Below, piece by piece: positions 13,001 to 21,900 of a stretch of DNA of 64,000 nucleotides. The notes beneath the pieces are model-generated. The model was not told where the DNA came from. It worked only from the letters and a program-made list of their open reading frames with translations, and did no database searches. Position 1 is the stretch's first letter; every line of letters begins with the position of its first letter. The translations under genes were made by a program, and so were the position numbers. This DNA comes from a virus, in IMG/VR virus record IMGVR_UViG_3300008120_000016, positions 60,720 through 124,719 of that record; one strand, written 5' to 3'.

Positions 13001-15773
13001 TGTCTAACCAATCATTTAAATTTTTAAGTTCTTCTTTCTTGCTTTTATAAAGTTCACGTTGCTCGGCACTTACAATTTGAGATTGTTCTATATTTTTAAT
13101 CTCCATTGTAAGAAGATTCATATGTCTTTTTAAAGACTGATCAGTTGCTAAAACAGTTAGAACTTGTACAGCAGAAGCACCTATATTTTTATTATTACCA
13201 ATTTCAGATTGAAGTTCACTAGCTCTAATAATAACCTGTTTTGCTTTAAAAGAATTAGTAGCTAACATTTCTATAATAGAATCTAAAACCTGTTTCTGTT
13301 GCTTAGCTTTAACATAATCTTCAGGTTTATTATTCTTGTATAAATCAGGAATTATTCTATCTGCGTATTTATCTTTTAAAACTTGATATGTATTGTAATA
13401 ATCTTCTATATTATTTACAACAGTATCTGTAAAGTTTTTTACGTTCTTTTTATTTGTTTCAGTAGGGTCTATTCCAAAAGCTTCTTTAAATTCTTGATCA
13501 GTAAATTCAACTCCAAACTCTTTAATACTATCTCTTAAAGATTCATATAAATCTAATTTGATAGCTGCGGCTACAGTTTTAGCTAAAGCTGAATCTTTTG
13601 AATTATTGAAAACATATTTGTCTTGATTAGCTGCTGCTTCATCCATGTTTTCAGCAGCTTTATTATTTACTTTAATATTAGCAATTGCTTCATTCTGTAA
13701 CCATTTAGGATCTTGATACAAATGGTTCATTAAAGCAACAGATTCATTAACTAAGTCTTTAGTTGTTTTAAATTCTGTAGATAATTTAACACTATCTTGA
13801 ATATTTTTTAACTCTTCACCTTGTGGTTCTTTACCATTTTCAAGTTTATACTGCTGTACTTTAGCATCTACAAGTTGTTTATAAGTTTGAGCTGCAGCTT
13901 TTCTACCTTTATAATTACGATTAGCTTCTGAAATTTTACTAAAGCCCAATTGCATAGGAGCAATTAATCTACCGGTTAGTGCACCCATCAAAAAGGTTTT
14001 CATACCCTGCATATCAGTAAGAGGATTTTGCATACTTCCTATTACACTATCCATCTTACTTCCATAACCTTTTTTACCATGATGTAAATCATAGTAATAA
14101 TCAGTCAATCCTTTACTAGATGCTTCTTGAATAAGTTCTTGCATCCCTTCAGACCCTTCAAATTTCATTAATCCTTTACCGAGGGATTTAGTAATTTCCC
14201 ATGCTGCTGCTCCTTTACCAAAATCTTTAGCAATTTGACGAGCTGCACCCACTCTACCAAGAAGACCTGTTTTATAAACTCTTGATGCTGTTTTTCCTTC
14301 AATCTTACCAGTTACTTGAAATGCTTTACCTGCTAATGAATTCATTCCTTCACTTAATATACTTCTAGACTTTTTAAAAGTATTAAACATTGTATTAAAC
14401 TGAATACGATTCATTACAGATAATACACCAACGTTAGTCCAAAAGTTATCATGCGATGCTCTTTCAGCTGTTTGTTTTATATTTTCTAATTCATTAGCAT
14501 TAGGTTCTCTACCATTTTTATTTATAAAGTCATTTACAAGTCTATCAGTTAATGTTTTATATGTACTAGCTGCCTCAAAAATAGATTCAGACCTAGCCAT
14601 ATTAAATTCACTAAGACCACGTCTAATTCCACCAAGTCCTGTAAAAGCTAATTGTGCAAACCCTGCACCAGCTTTATACATTTTTGCCATTTCTTCTACA
14701 CTACCAACAACTGGTACAAATTTCTTCATACCATTAAGAATTGAACCTTCTACACGAGCAGATTTAGTAATAGTATTTGCAACTTTACGAGTATCATTTA
14801 CTAGTTCACCAACTGTAAATACACCTTTTGGTGTAAACATATTTTTTACATTATCAACTCCTCTAGCAACAGTTGACATTGATTTAATTTTTGCCATTTG
14901 TTCTGCAGATCTAGCAACTCTACCCAACAACATACCTTTTGTAAGGGGTGCAAAAAAAGTAGATGCACCAAATGTTAAAGCTTCTTCAGCAGCAAATTGC
15001 AATCCAGCACCAATGGCAAACCCAGATTGCTGAAGCATGTTTCCAAAAAACTGTCTATTCCACAAAGTTTCTTTTGATTCAGCCGTATCATAGATAGCAT
15101 ACTTATTCATGATATCTTCTTGCTTCTTAGCCATCTCATATCTTTCTTCTTCAGAACCCATGAGTTTAGAAGAATCCCATGTAAACAAAGCTTCTGTCAT
15201 TCTACCCCAACCTTTCCATCCTTCTATAAATGTATCAGCTGCTAAGTGACCAGCTCCTGCTAAACCATTAGCAATTGTTTCCCCCCAAGTTTGAGCTCTT
15301 CCGTATAAATATTCTTGCTCATCACCAATCATAGGATTTAAACCAAATGTTTGGAAATTCTTAGAATTTTTATACCTATCATAATCAGCTTGTGTTCCAA
15401 GAACCATAGGTTTATTAGTAGCTAACAAACTACGTTCTTCAGGATTAACTCTTTGTGCTAATTTATTATATGCATCATCTGGATTAAAACCTGGAATTGT
15501 TGTATTACCTCCACCAGAAGAAGGAAGAGGTCCGTAATTATTTAAAAGATTTTCACCTTCTCTTTGTAAATTTTGTACATCTGCAATAAGATCTGTAATA
15601 CTTTCACCATAAGATATACTCTTAGCATATTCTTCTCCCGTAGGACCAAGATTTTGCATCGTCAATTGATGATCAAAACTTAAGTCTTCAGCTTTAGGCA
15701 TACCTGTATCAGGTACAAATGTTTGTGAAGAAGGTAATGGAGCAAAACCTGGTAGTTGTGGAGTATCGGGCAT
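7068..15773 (-). CDS. Giant (2901 aa) virion cargo protein with zincin motif
   Basis: This very long protein lies directly upstream of the virion RNA polymerase and overlaps its start by one base (TAATG). Roughly residues 200-620 carry helical, partly hydrophobic Gly/Ala-rich stretches reminiscent of membrane-active ejection proteins. Long charged helical and coiled-coil-like regions follow. At residues 2131-2135 it has HELIH followed by AV, the HExxH signature of zinc metallopeptidases, in a hydrophobic helix context. A Pro-rich linker (PPTPPPPSPSP) lies near residue 2375. Crass-like phages carry giant proteins of this kind next to the polymerase and package them as capsid cargo. The protease activity is inferred from the motif only; the third zinc ligand is not identified. 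Confidence 0.7.
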   Translation of the reverse strand: MPDTPQLPGFAPLPSSQTFVPDTGMPKAEDLSFDHQLTMQNLGPTGEEYAKSISYGESITDLIADVQNLQREGENLLNNYGPLPSSGGGNTTIPGFNPDDAYNKLAQRVNPEERSLLATNKPMVLGTQADYDRYKNSKNFQTFGLNPMIGDEQEYLYGRAQTWGETIANGLAGAGHLAADTFIEGWKGWGRMTEALFTWDSSKLMGSEEERYEMAKKQEDIMNKYAIYDTAESKETLWNRQFFGNMLQQSGFAIGAGLQFAAEEALTFGASTFFAPLTKGMLLGRVARSAEQMAKIKSMSTVARGVDNVKNMFTPKGVFTVGELVNDTRKVANTITKSARVEGSILNGMKKFVPVVGSVEEMAKMYKAGAGFAQLAFTGLGGIRRGLSEFNMARSESIFEAASTYKTLTDRLVNDFINKNGREPNANELENIKQTAERASHDNFWTNVGVLSVMNRIQFNTMFNTFKKSRSILSEGMNSLAGKAFQVTGKIEGKTASRVYKTGLLGRVGAARQIAKDFGKGAAAWEITKSLGKGLMKFEGSEGMQELIQEASSKGLTDYYYDLHHGKKGYGSKMDSVIGSMQNPLTDMQGMKTFLMGALTGRLIAPMQLGFSKISEANRNYKGRKAAAQTYKQLVDAKVQQYKLENGKEPQGEELKNIQDSVKLSTEFKTTKDLVNESVALMNHLYQDPKWLQNEAIANIKVNNKAAENMDEAAANQDKYVFNNSKDSALAKTVAAAIKLDLYESLRDSIKEFGVEFTDQEFKEAFGIDPTETNKKNVKNFTDTVVNNIEDYYNTYQVLKDKYADRIIPDLYKNNKPEDYVKAKQQKQVLDSIIEMLATNSFKAKQVIIRASELQSEIGNNKNIGASAVQVLTVLATDQSLKRHMNLLTMEIKNIEQSQIVSAEQRELYKSKKEELKNLNDWLDTKDELINEAKVDKSYRAFANLINIMNERNRIDRAVSKEDVEDVFNKVVDYIKLNKDHKEYVDAMNLLADPKNMELVKNASMSAWEAMMKKFQEEMKAEIAEGTGVDVYEIPKHKVEQNPDDNTWYVVDPEDVVVAKGFATKEEAEEEAKKRDAEYEAAISSEEKGISPDAPQSEESVETESGVVDLEEVNDIEVGDTLFSKDSGLSYTITKIEDDKISFKTSLNGVGSWSKDELQKLIKDNKVQKQITRPKKTGTKGYIKVDGKVITMEDVPGKIDFTGSSKTDTDADTMMTDVTALLKNWDKEFINKNLINFDGQFIFNYDGRVFVLVRVGKFVVPFYFSSSGTDGKKIDWHYVFGRNQQPPWIIKGYVDDQGEVVYGDIFKSRYPKSIAELERIRDEVRVKLSMTEQQKNDVGKMLFSNRQKYPKSIDTIYEGLDVVEDFGPDGVETNDNYDYLINATLGLIGLDNNNQQGPQQNPQQSKLQEAIEKVKAVNTKSELEKLLSEYQNDNILSNPDFIKVVDEVTDKLNKAAAEAGTTKVLKDTDPEFVQEYEQVLKTLDQVINKPDVTLNEITEAFALLYPVLAKLEQQQRDEYYEKYSKIKIDVIAKAMQEIASKDINGAKKLITDSFASNSNPLNSTFDLLYDQLNIKLKPEFKEELIEHFEKEYLKAIDRRISNLLKNVNSSETSEVLSDLIQLKEKFQSSVESFVKNLQEKSEKLKEQKGDLSYIVLTSNIFTNPTHRGIMSNRNVGVRSAAQKIAIQNLLNAEIITESNIYSYDESTRKGASEIINLGVARILTLQLHKGLNDYYGPENNPDKLKEALYEYLLDMETGLDPVYNPNTKKVEYPSTQTRKELEQEARDSVQGFLNKDVYKTPEEILEVLRIPVKEQNSVISNEEFALFSEYRKAMIGMMSNNTILDILDSWNEHNEKLSLSNKKVNDTDIIDKNQVALLNKFLNKFDDSANLYADVLSNFPIVLKGSKSDALKAITNISQKYFKRGSDGLALLQSLYAGAIQTYNLTKSEDDNAEPLTETEILNVLENSDSILNKQQILQVEDYAKNEQLNKYKSQLNAAVGFKSKEKLFSYEPVDQNQVGLPFNSLRQKFSTDTRTTDELSKLLQVDADGSIKTENALLFIIDSQFATDYEKELAKKLLRVVSEEDVIKVNNNLDTAGMFDYVTKEIFINLDIAGYKENGLSVPAETVILHELIHAVIEDSISDPTSEYAKAIKSLYNTVKNVPGAQTFYAYQKNLDEGQQLREFVTEAFTNPSFQYLLAKTPYANTSKTIWETFIELLSDILSRIGINISDTTLSEVLSLTNDLMNKDAVVVDDQLPSEKYMQKIASAATVDELNNITKELTDNKVKDALPDSIFNSIIASIKQKVARLNTQEINNAVKDLKQIKVGKTKYYYSDKSGTLEIFKKGRLKLTKVTNQTEFDNVKAEIDKTTKPPTPPPPSPSPVPETNQTQKANFKITSDLANKSYEEDPSAIDISSVKSGVTITAVEPEGLRSKGNDGQLKNGEYIEYDSFKLYYYKVRNIINKLSLASLNDIANFYVTLDKDAEGLRWDGSAQSREWISSDKGVVGYISDKDGNPIVFDKDGKAIGKADKNNPIASRFNNGENQIVYFNTYTPNTHPDSLKRINPEQLDKLFKAREKVMNGKPQIAKLKRISKGQMVLKGLVKPKSKSQKNTLRDKDIVEKLKQDHVSFILQGQYLNAIIEDNDGALQGTPLFTPASKSVKITSTDGKEYTLFNYLVELMKVYHQMEKDNSSNLGDVQRDLWNWAKETWITGSNYNLQIPQKFRNISVRIKDQMTTLPVFEEINGVLTINEDNLNIIRPYVDRMRVNASKQFLEGKLNFKFPYITEVDGKKVINFEKMDYMDYLMNNIGLTTYINDIPSKDAIKRYNSSVHFLEPSDLNPTKNTISVTSNDLNKDENAIDKAVKKASGEVNTTKKKIKLPGNKRAWAPRFELNHKKSCK

Positions 15774-15776
15774 TTC

Positions 15777-18700
15777 TTAATAACTTTTTATTAATTCATT
15801 ACGAATAGACTGTGTAGTAACAGGTGGTACACCAGCAGCAGCTGCTTGTGTTTTCATTTGATTGTTGATTGCAATTTTACCTAAAACATATGGATTAATA
15901 AAGGTTTCGTATATATTATTTTTAATTTCAGGAAAAGTTGTTTTAGATAAATCATATTCCATTCTATCACCATAAGGAACAAACTCGGTTGAATAACTAC
16001 CAGGTTGACCATTTACACCAGGTGTGTATGGTTTATAATAAAGTTGTATATATCCTGTATTTGAACCTGCTTGAGAAGGCATCATTTCAGCTTTAACTCC
16101 TTCAGCTTGAAATGCATCAAAATGATATTTAGTTCCATCTTTTCTATTAGTAGCAAACTCACCTACTTCATTAACATTAGAAAATACATGATAAATGGAA
16201 GGTGAAGCAATTGTAGGACTAATAGGAAAATAAAAACTTTTACCTGCCCAAGCTGGAGGATTTTCACCAGAAGGAGTTTTCATTGTTATTTTAACAGCTT
16301 GTCCTCCTCCATTTAAAGGAGAAGATGTAAAAAGTTTTACAGATGTAACATTATCTTTTGTTTCCAATGCGGTTCTAATCTCAGCTTGCAAAGCAGGAGG
16401 AACATCCGTAGCTTCACTTGTTCCATCTGCATATTGAAATATTGCAGAGTTTGTTGGTGTAACTTCACTTAAACCATGTAACATTTTTTCTTTATTTTCT
16501 CCTGATATTTCATAAAAAGGAGAACCTTGTACCAAACCTGGTGCAATACCTGCACCTTGCATAAATTGAGGAATAGGTATTTGACTATTAATTTCTTTTG
16601 TATACTTTTGAAAAGTTTTAGATGTATAAGGAACAGCTGTTATAATTTTACCATTTTCATACTGATCATAGATGTAGTATTCTTTACCTTTATAAGTAAA
16701 CATAACTTTACTAGCATCTGATAAAGGTACATCAGGGTTATGAGTATGATGTGTAAATTGTATAGCTCCATTAACATACCCTTCAGCAATATCTTCAATA
16801 TCATCATCTGTTAAATCAGCACGTTTATCAAAACCCATTGAAATATCTTCATTGATAGCTTTTTTAAACTTCATCATATTTTTAGAAACATATGCTTTAT
16901 CTATAACATCTTTTGTACCATCTGGTTTTGTATAAAACATACCTGCATAATCAGGATTGTTACCTAACTTATCAACAATATATTTACGACCACTTTCTAA
17001 AGCTTTTCCAGATATTTCAATTTCTTGTAAATTGTTTTTGTAATCCATCAAAGCTCGTTTAGCTTCAACTTCATTTTTGGTTCTTGCTTGATAACCTGTA
17101 GTTGCTCTTTCTAGTAAATCAGGCATTCTTGATAGTAAAGTTCTATCAACTTTTGTATTTGCAAAATTTTGACGTTCCTGATCTAAAAAAGTATTAGTAG
17201 GATTATTTTTAGAAAATGCCCACATTTTACTATAAGCATCTCTAAGAGCTGCTGTTTCTTGTGCTGTAAGCGTTACTTTTGTTTTATCATCAGCATTATA
17301 GTATTTTGTAAAAGCAGTTCTTATAGAACTAACATTTACATCAGATACCCCCATTGATTCTAATAATGACAAAGCCCCAAAAGTTTTTGTCATATTATTA
17401 AGAGCTGTATTATTAGCAGATTGTACTTTATCTTTTAGTTTAGTAATTGCTTCAGTGGATGTAATAACTGTTGAACTAACATCTATTGGTGTAATTCCAG
17501 CTGTACCATCTTCAGTTGCATAAGTACCATCAGAATTCATTTTATATGTACCATCAGCATTCTTTACTCTGCGTTTACCTTGCATAGCAAGTTTAGCATC
17601 AAGTTCTTTTTCTTTTAAATCAAGTTTAGCATCATCTACTGCATTATCATGAATATCATCTTTAATATCATTAACAGCTCTCATTGCATTGGTTTTAGCA
17701 ACCATTATATCAACATAAGCTCTATCTTCTTTAACAGTACGTGAAACAGAAGCTGATTTAATATTACTAAATCTTGTAACATCATTTTTAAATTGCAAAT
17801 CAGAAAAAAAGGTCTGAGGGCTTTTTACAAAATTGTCCATGTAACTATTCATATTTTTTTGAACAGTGCCATCATCACTTCCAAATGTTTGATTATAACT
17901 TTCTCGTACAGCTTTAGCTTTTTCGTCCAAGCTATTCCTATTTCTTGAACGTTGTTCTAAAGCAATATACATTTGTGCCTCTTGTGTATTGCTATTTCCA
18001 GCAATTATATCTTGTTTACCTTTAATATATTTATCTGCATTAGGACCTTTTAATTCTGCATCTATTGCACCAGTTTCATCAAACACTCTTTTATTAATAT
18101 TATCTAAATATTGTTTTTGAGTATTTCTATGTTCATTAAAACTAGTTCTAGCATAATCTTTATAAATATCTTCATTAGAAGAATTAGCCCATTTTGGATC
18201 AGCTTTATATTTTTCAATTACTTTTTCTTGTCTACTTTGGCCAAGGATTTGTAATTGTCTTTGATATACATTATTAGAAGCTAAAACGTTTTCAGCAAAC
18301 GTTTGATAGTTTTGATCAAACTGAGGACCTCCCTCTACAGTGACAATATACGGCTGTCCTAAATTATCAATTTTAGTTTTGAATCCTTTTTCTTTTACTG
18401 CTTTATCTAATAAGTCTTGAGGATCAACATATGCAGCTGCTGTTCTTCCTTCAACTTTATAGTTATCAATATTACCTTGTCCTGTTTTTAAACTATTTAA
18501 ATCACGTGCAACCCACTCTTGTATTTCAGCATTATATTGTTTACGTACATCCATGTCTTCAGAATTCTTCCATGCCTCCATTCTACCGATTTCATTCTTA
18601 ATTCTTTTTGTATGATATTGATCATACAAAATTGCTTTATCTGTAGAAACAGGATCAAACAAAGAATTTGCATAATTTACATTTTGCTGCATTGAAAAAT

Positions 18701-18935
18701 CAGCAGAAGCAATTTGTTGCAGTTGTCCTTCAATGTCTTTTAAATACTTATCTCTACGTTCAACATTAGAAGGATCTGTAAGTTCTTTTTTTAAACTATT
18801 ATAAGAAGCTGCAGCTGCTTTTAAACCTTGTTGATATTGCTGTGATTTTTTATCTAAAACGTATTTTAAAAAGGAAAAATCCGGAGTATATATCACCGGA
18901 TCAAACCCACCATATTGTATGTCTGTTGCTGCCAT
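15777..18935 (-). CDS. Probable ejected cargo protein, 1052 aa
   Basis: I recognise no enzyme domain. The start (MAATDIQYGG) is followed by a long, Gln/Lys/Asp-rich region that is largely alpha-helical up to about residue 700. The C-terminal third has more beta character and short Gly/Pro segments. The gene lies between the M23-containing protein and the 2901-aa giant, four bases from the latter, in the block that encodes capsid cargo in crAss-like phages. A terminator-like element precedes it (18952-18990), so it may begin a new transcription unit or be partly insulated from the upstream cargo genes. Cargo status is inferred from position and size. Confidence 0.6.
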   Translation of the reverse strand: MAATDIQYGGFDPVIYTPDFSFLKYVLDKKSQQYQQGLKAAAASYNSLKKELTDPSNVERRDKYLKDIEGQLQQIASADFSMQQNVNYANSLFDPVSTDKAILYDQYHTKRIKNEIGRMEAWKNSEDMDVRKQYNAEIQEWVARDLNSLKTGQGNIDNYKVEGRTAAAYVDPQDLLDKAVKEKGFKTKIDNLGQPYIVTVEGGPQFDQNYQTFAENVLASNNVYQRQLQILGQSRQEKVIEKYKADPKWANSSNEDIYKDYARTSFNEHRNTQKQYLDNINKRVFDETGAIDAELKGPNADKYIKGKQDIIAGNSNTQEAQMYIALEQRSRNRNSLDEKAKAVRESYNQTFGSDDGTVQKNMNSYMDNFVKSPQTFFSDLQFKNDVTRFSNIKSASVSRTVKEDRAYVDIMVAKTNAMRAVNDIKDDIHDNAVDDAKLDLKEKELDAKLAMQGKRRVKNADGTYKMNSDGTYATEDGTAGITPIDVSSTVITSTEAITKLKDKVQSANNTALNNMTKTFGALSLLESMGVSDVNVSSIRTAFTKYYNADDKTKVTLTAQETAALRDAYSKMWAFSKNNPTNTFLDQERQNFANTKVDRTLLSRMPDLLERATTGYQARTKNEVEAKRALMDYKNNLQEIEISGKALESGRKYIVDKLGNNPDYAGMFYTKPDGTKDVIDKAYVSKNMMKFKKAINEDISMGFDKRADLTDDDIEDIAEGYVNGAIQFTHHTHNPDVPLSDASKVMFTYKGKEYYIYDQYENGKIITAVPYTSKTFQKYTKEINSQIPIPQFMQGAGIAPGLVQGSPFYEISGENKEKMLHGLSEVTPTNSAIFQYADGTSEATDVPPALQAEIRTALETKDNVTSVKLFTSSPLNGGGQAVKITMKTPSGENPPAWAGKSFYFPISPTIASPSIYHVFSNVNEVGEFATNRKDGTKYHFDAFQAEGVKAEMMPSQAGSNTGYIQLYYKPYTPGVNGQPGSYSTEFVPYGDRMEYDLSKTTFPEIKNNIYETFINPYVLGKIAINNQMKTQAAAAGVPPVTTQSIRNELIKSY

Positions 18936-18951
18936 TTAGTATTAATTTAAG

Positions 18952-18990
18952 AAAAAATCTTTGAAGTTTAAAACTAAACTTTATAAGTTT
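18952..18990 (-). terminator. Terminator-like hairpin with conserved tail
   Basis: On the minus strand AAGTTT-loop-AAACTT (18981-18964) is followed by CAAAGA and a T6 run ending at 18952. A second arm (AAACTTATAAAGTTT) abuts it upstream. The 18-base tail AAACTTCAAAGATTTTTT is repeated exactly at 36717-36700. The stem is short and AT-rich, so termination may be partial. Confidence 0.5.
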
Positions 18991-18992
18991 AA

Positions 18993-21900
18993 TTATGATT
19001 CCATGACTCTAGCATATGCTAAAGCAACTCTTTGTCTTTCTTCTGGATCTGCAATATAATTTAATTTTTTGTACCAGCTATCAACTGCTTTAACAAAAGC
19101 AACGCTACCACCTTTTTTAAACGAACCACCTGTTACATCATCATCATCTTGTGATGTAACAGTATTTACAGTGCTAACATTACCTTGACCATCAGTTCTC
19201 TTTTGAGTTTTTATAGTAGACCCACCAGAATTTCCAGTTAATCTCTCTTTTACAATTTTACTTCTTTCCTTTGCAGACATCATTGCTAAATTCTTATCGT
19301 TCATTAATGCTGCATATCTAGCTGCCCATGCTTCATCTTCATTAGGTTGAGAACCACCTCTGGTTTCAGCTTCCCAAGCAGCTTTAGCAGCATCACTTTT
19401 AAAATAGATTTTTTGTGTCCAAGGATCAGTGTTGAAGTATTTTTCAGTTTGATTTAAATTGTATATTTTACTAGCATTGTGTTCAGCTTGATTCCATGTT
19501 TTTACAATACCTTTTCTAGCTTCCCTTTCTGCACGTCTATATCTATCATCATAAACATTATTATCGTCCCAGTTTTTATTAAGATTTTCAGCATTGTACA
19601 TATTAAACTGATTAAGAATACCAGCTCTTTCAGAATCTTTAGCTGTTGCACCTGCTGCGTTATATTGATCAGTTTGTGAAATATATTGACCAAGTTGATT
19701 ACCTGTTTGACCTTGTAAGAAAGATAAATTAGCTCCCATTGCATTACCACCTTGGAAAGTACCAATTTGATTAGCTGCTGCATTCTGACTTGATTGTAAA
19801 GATGCAGCCATACCCCTCCAATCTACAGGAATAAACTGTGGTAATACAGGTTGAACAGGTTGTCTACGTGCATAATACTTTCTAAGAGTAGCATAATCTG
19901 CTATAGCATTTCCAAAATTACGAGCATCTTGACTTGTCCATTTACCTTTAGGTGGTATTTTTTTACGTGGAGGTAATGTAGTAGTTGGTACAGGTATAGA
20001 TCCTCCTGGAGGTTTTGTTGTAGATGAGGTTAAAATTGTGGCAGGTGGTTGACTAGTTGTTGGTGTTGGTTCTGGAGATTTAGTTGTAGTTTTTACAGGT
20101 ATTGTTTGTTGCATTGCGTATGTAGTACGAGCTCCAAATATTGAATCATCATATTTACCTGCTGCAGTAGGTCCCCATTCTTTTTCAATATACTGCATTG
20201 CTTCAGGATTTTCTTTTTGCAACTCTCCAAAAACATATTTTTGAAAATCAGCTGGTCCTGTAAAATCTCTACCAGCTCTATTTCTCCAATATTCATATCC
20301 TTTATAAAGATGATCTTTAGGAGCTTGAGTTTCATCATAAGTTGAAATTCTACCTTTAGGACTTTTTCTACCTTCTGGGGTATTTGATTTAGTCCAAAGT
20401 TTAAACCAATTTGGCATATTATATCGCTGAGCACTTACAGGAGATTGTGCTGCCCCTGTATTTTTACTAGGATCAGTAGTATTTAAAAACTTCTGTTCAT
20501 ACTCAGCTTTAGGAATCCACTTTGTTCCGTCCCAAGCTTCTTCTTGTTGAGGATTAGTAGGATTAGCTCTTGTTTGCCCAACAAGTGGACCTGGGTTTAC
20601 AGGAGCACTAGGTGCTTTAGTAACTTTAACTGTAGCAGTCTTACCACTATTAGTTAGCATATTCTTTACACCAAAGGGATCATTTGTTGTTGATCTGTTA
20701 TCAGTTGGTCTACCAACACCTTCTGTGCCAGAAGTAGTAGGAGATTTAGTAGTATCTTTTGTTGTTTGCTCTTTCGATTTTTCTTCTTCTGCAACCTCAC
20801 CTTTATCAACATATTGAGGATAGCCTCCAAATCTTTGCATAGGCATTTCTTGACCACCACCTTGTTGTTGTCTTTTTTGTTCTATTTGAGCTTGTTGTTC
20901 TGGACCTACGATAGCTTTTGCAACTTCAGGAACTCCTTGAGGATATCCTTTAATACCTTCTTGTACTAAAGCAAGTTCAGCTAATTTTATTTGATAGTTT
21001 TCTACCATCCTCATTGCTGTTTGCTTTTGTAAAGCGTCTGCATAAGGATCTTTTAAAATAGCTAAAAACTTATTTACATCATATTGTCTTGCTAATTTAG
21101 CAGGTGTCATACCTTTTTCTCCTGATTGTCCAAAATGTTTTAAAATTTTTGGATCACGAATTTTCATTTTACCCGTATCAGAATATATAAATGATCCGGG
21201 AGGAGCTTGTTTTCTATTTAATTTAACACCATCATCAGTATGTCTATTTCCAAGAATAAAATTATGTGTACCGTCAGGACGAAGAATTGTTTCACCTATT
21301 TTATTTTTACCACCACCTTCAGCTTCCAATACATGTGGATTTTCTTCTGTTGGTTCTTCTTCGGTTACAATGTTATTAGGTGATTTAAAAGGATTTTCAG
21401 GCATACTGCTATATAAGTTTCTTTGACCTATATATAATCCATAATCAGATTGACCACTATATTGAGGCTGCCCACCTTTAGCCATTTGTTGAGGAGCACT
21501 ACCATATGTAGCAGATATTTTTACATTAGGTCCTTTTCTAAATGATTTATTATACTCCAGTCCTCCATGAAAATTTCCTCTACTTTGTCCTTGTTGATTA
21601 TTCGCACTCTGCATAAAACTTGGATCACTACCTTGTTGAACATTGTTTCCAGTTTGCCTATCATAACCACCTTTAATTTTAAGATTACCTCCGGCTACAG
21701 GTAAAACCATATTAGTTCCCACTGAATAATGATTTCTATCAAGTTCACCTGTAACACCTATATTACCTTTTCCTCTAATTATACCAGGTAGAGTTAATCC
21801 AGCAGTATATGCTGAATTTTTAAATCCTTCTTTACCAACGGTTCCTCTATAACCTAATGATAAATCGTAAGTTCCAGGTTTACCTTCACCTTGAGCATCA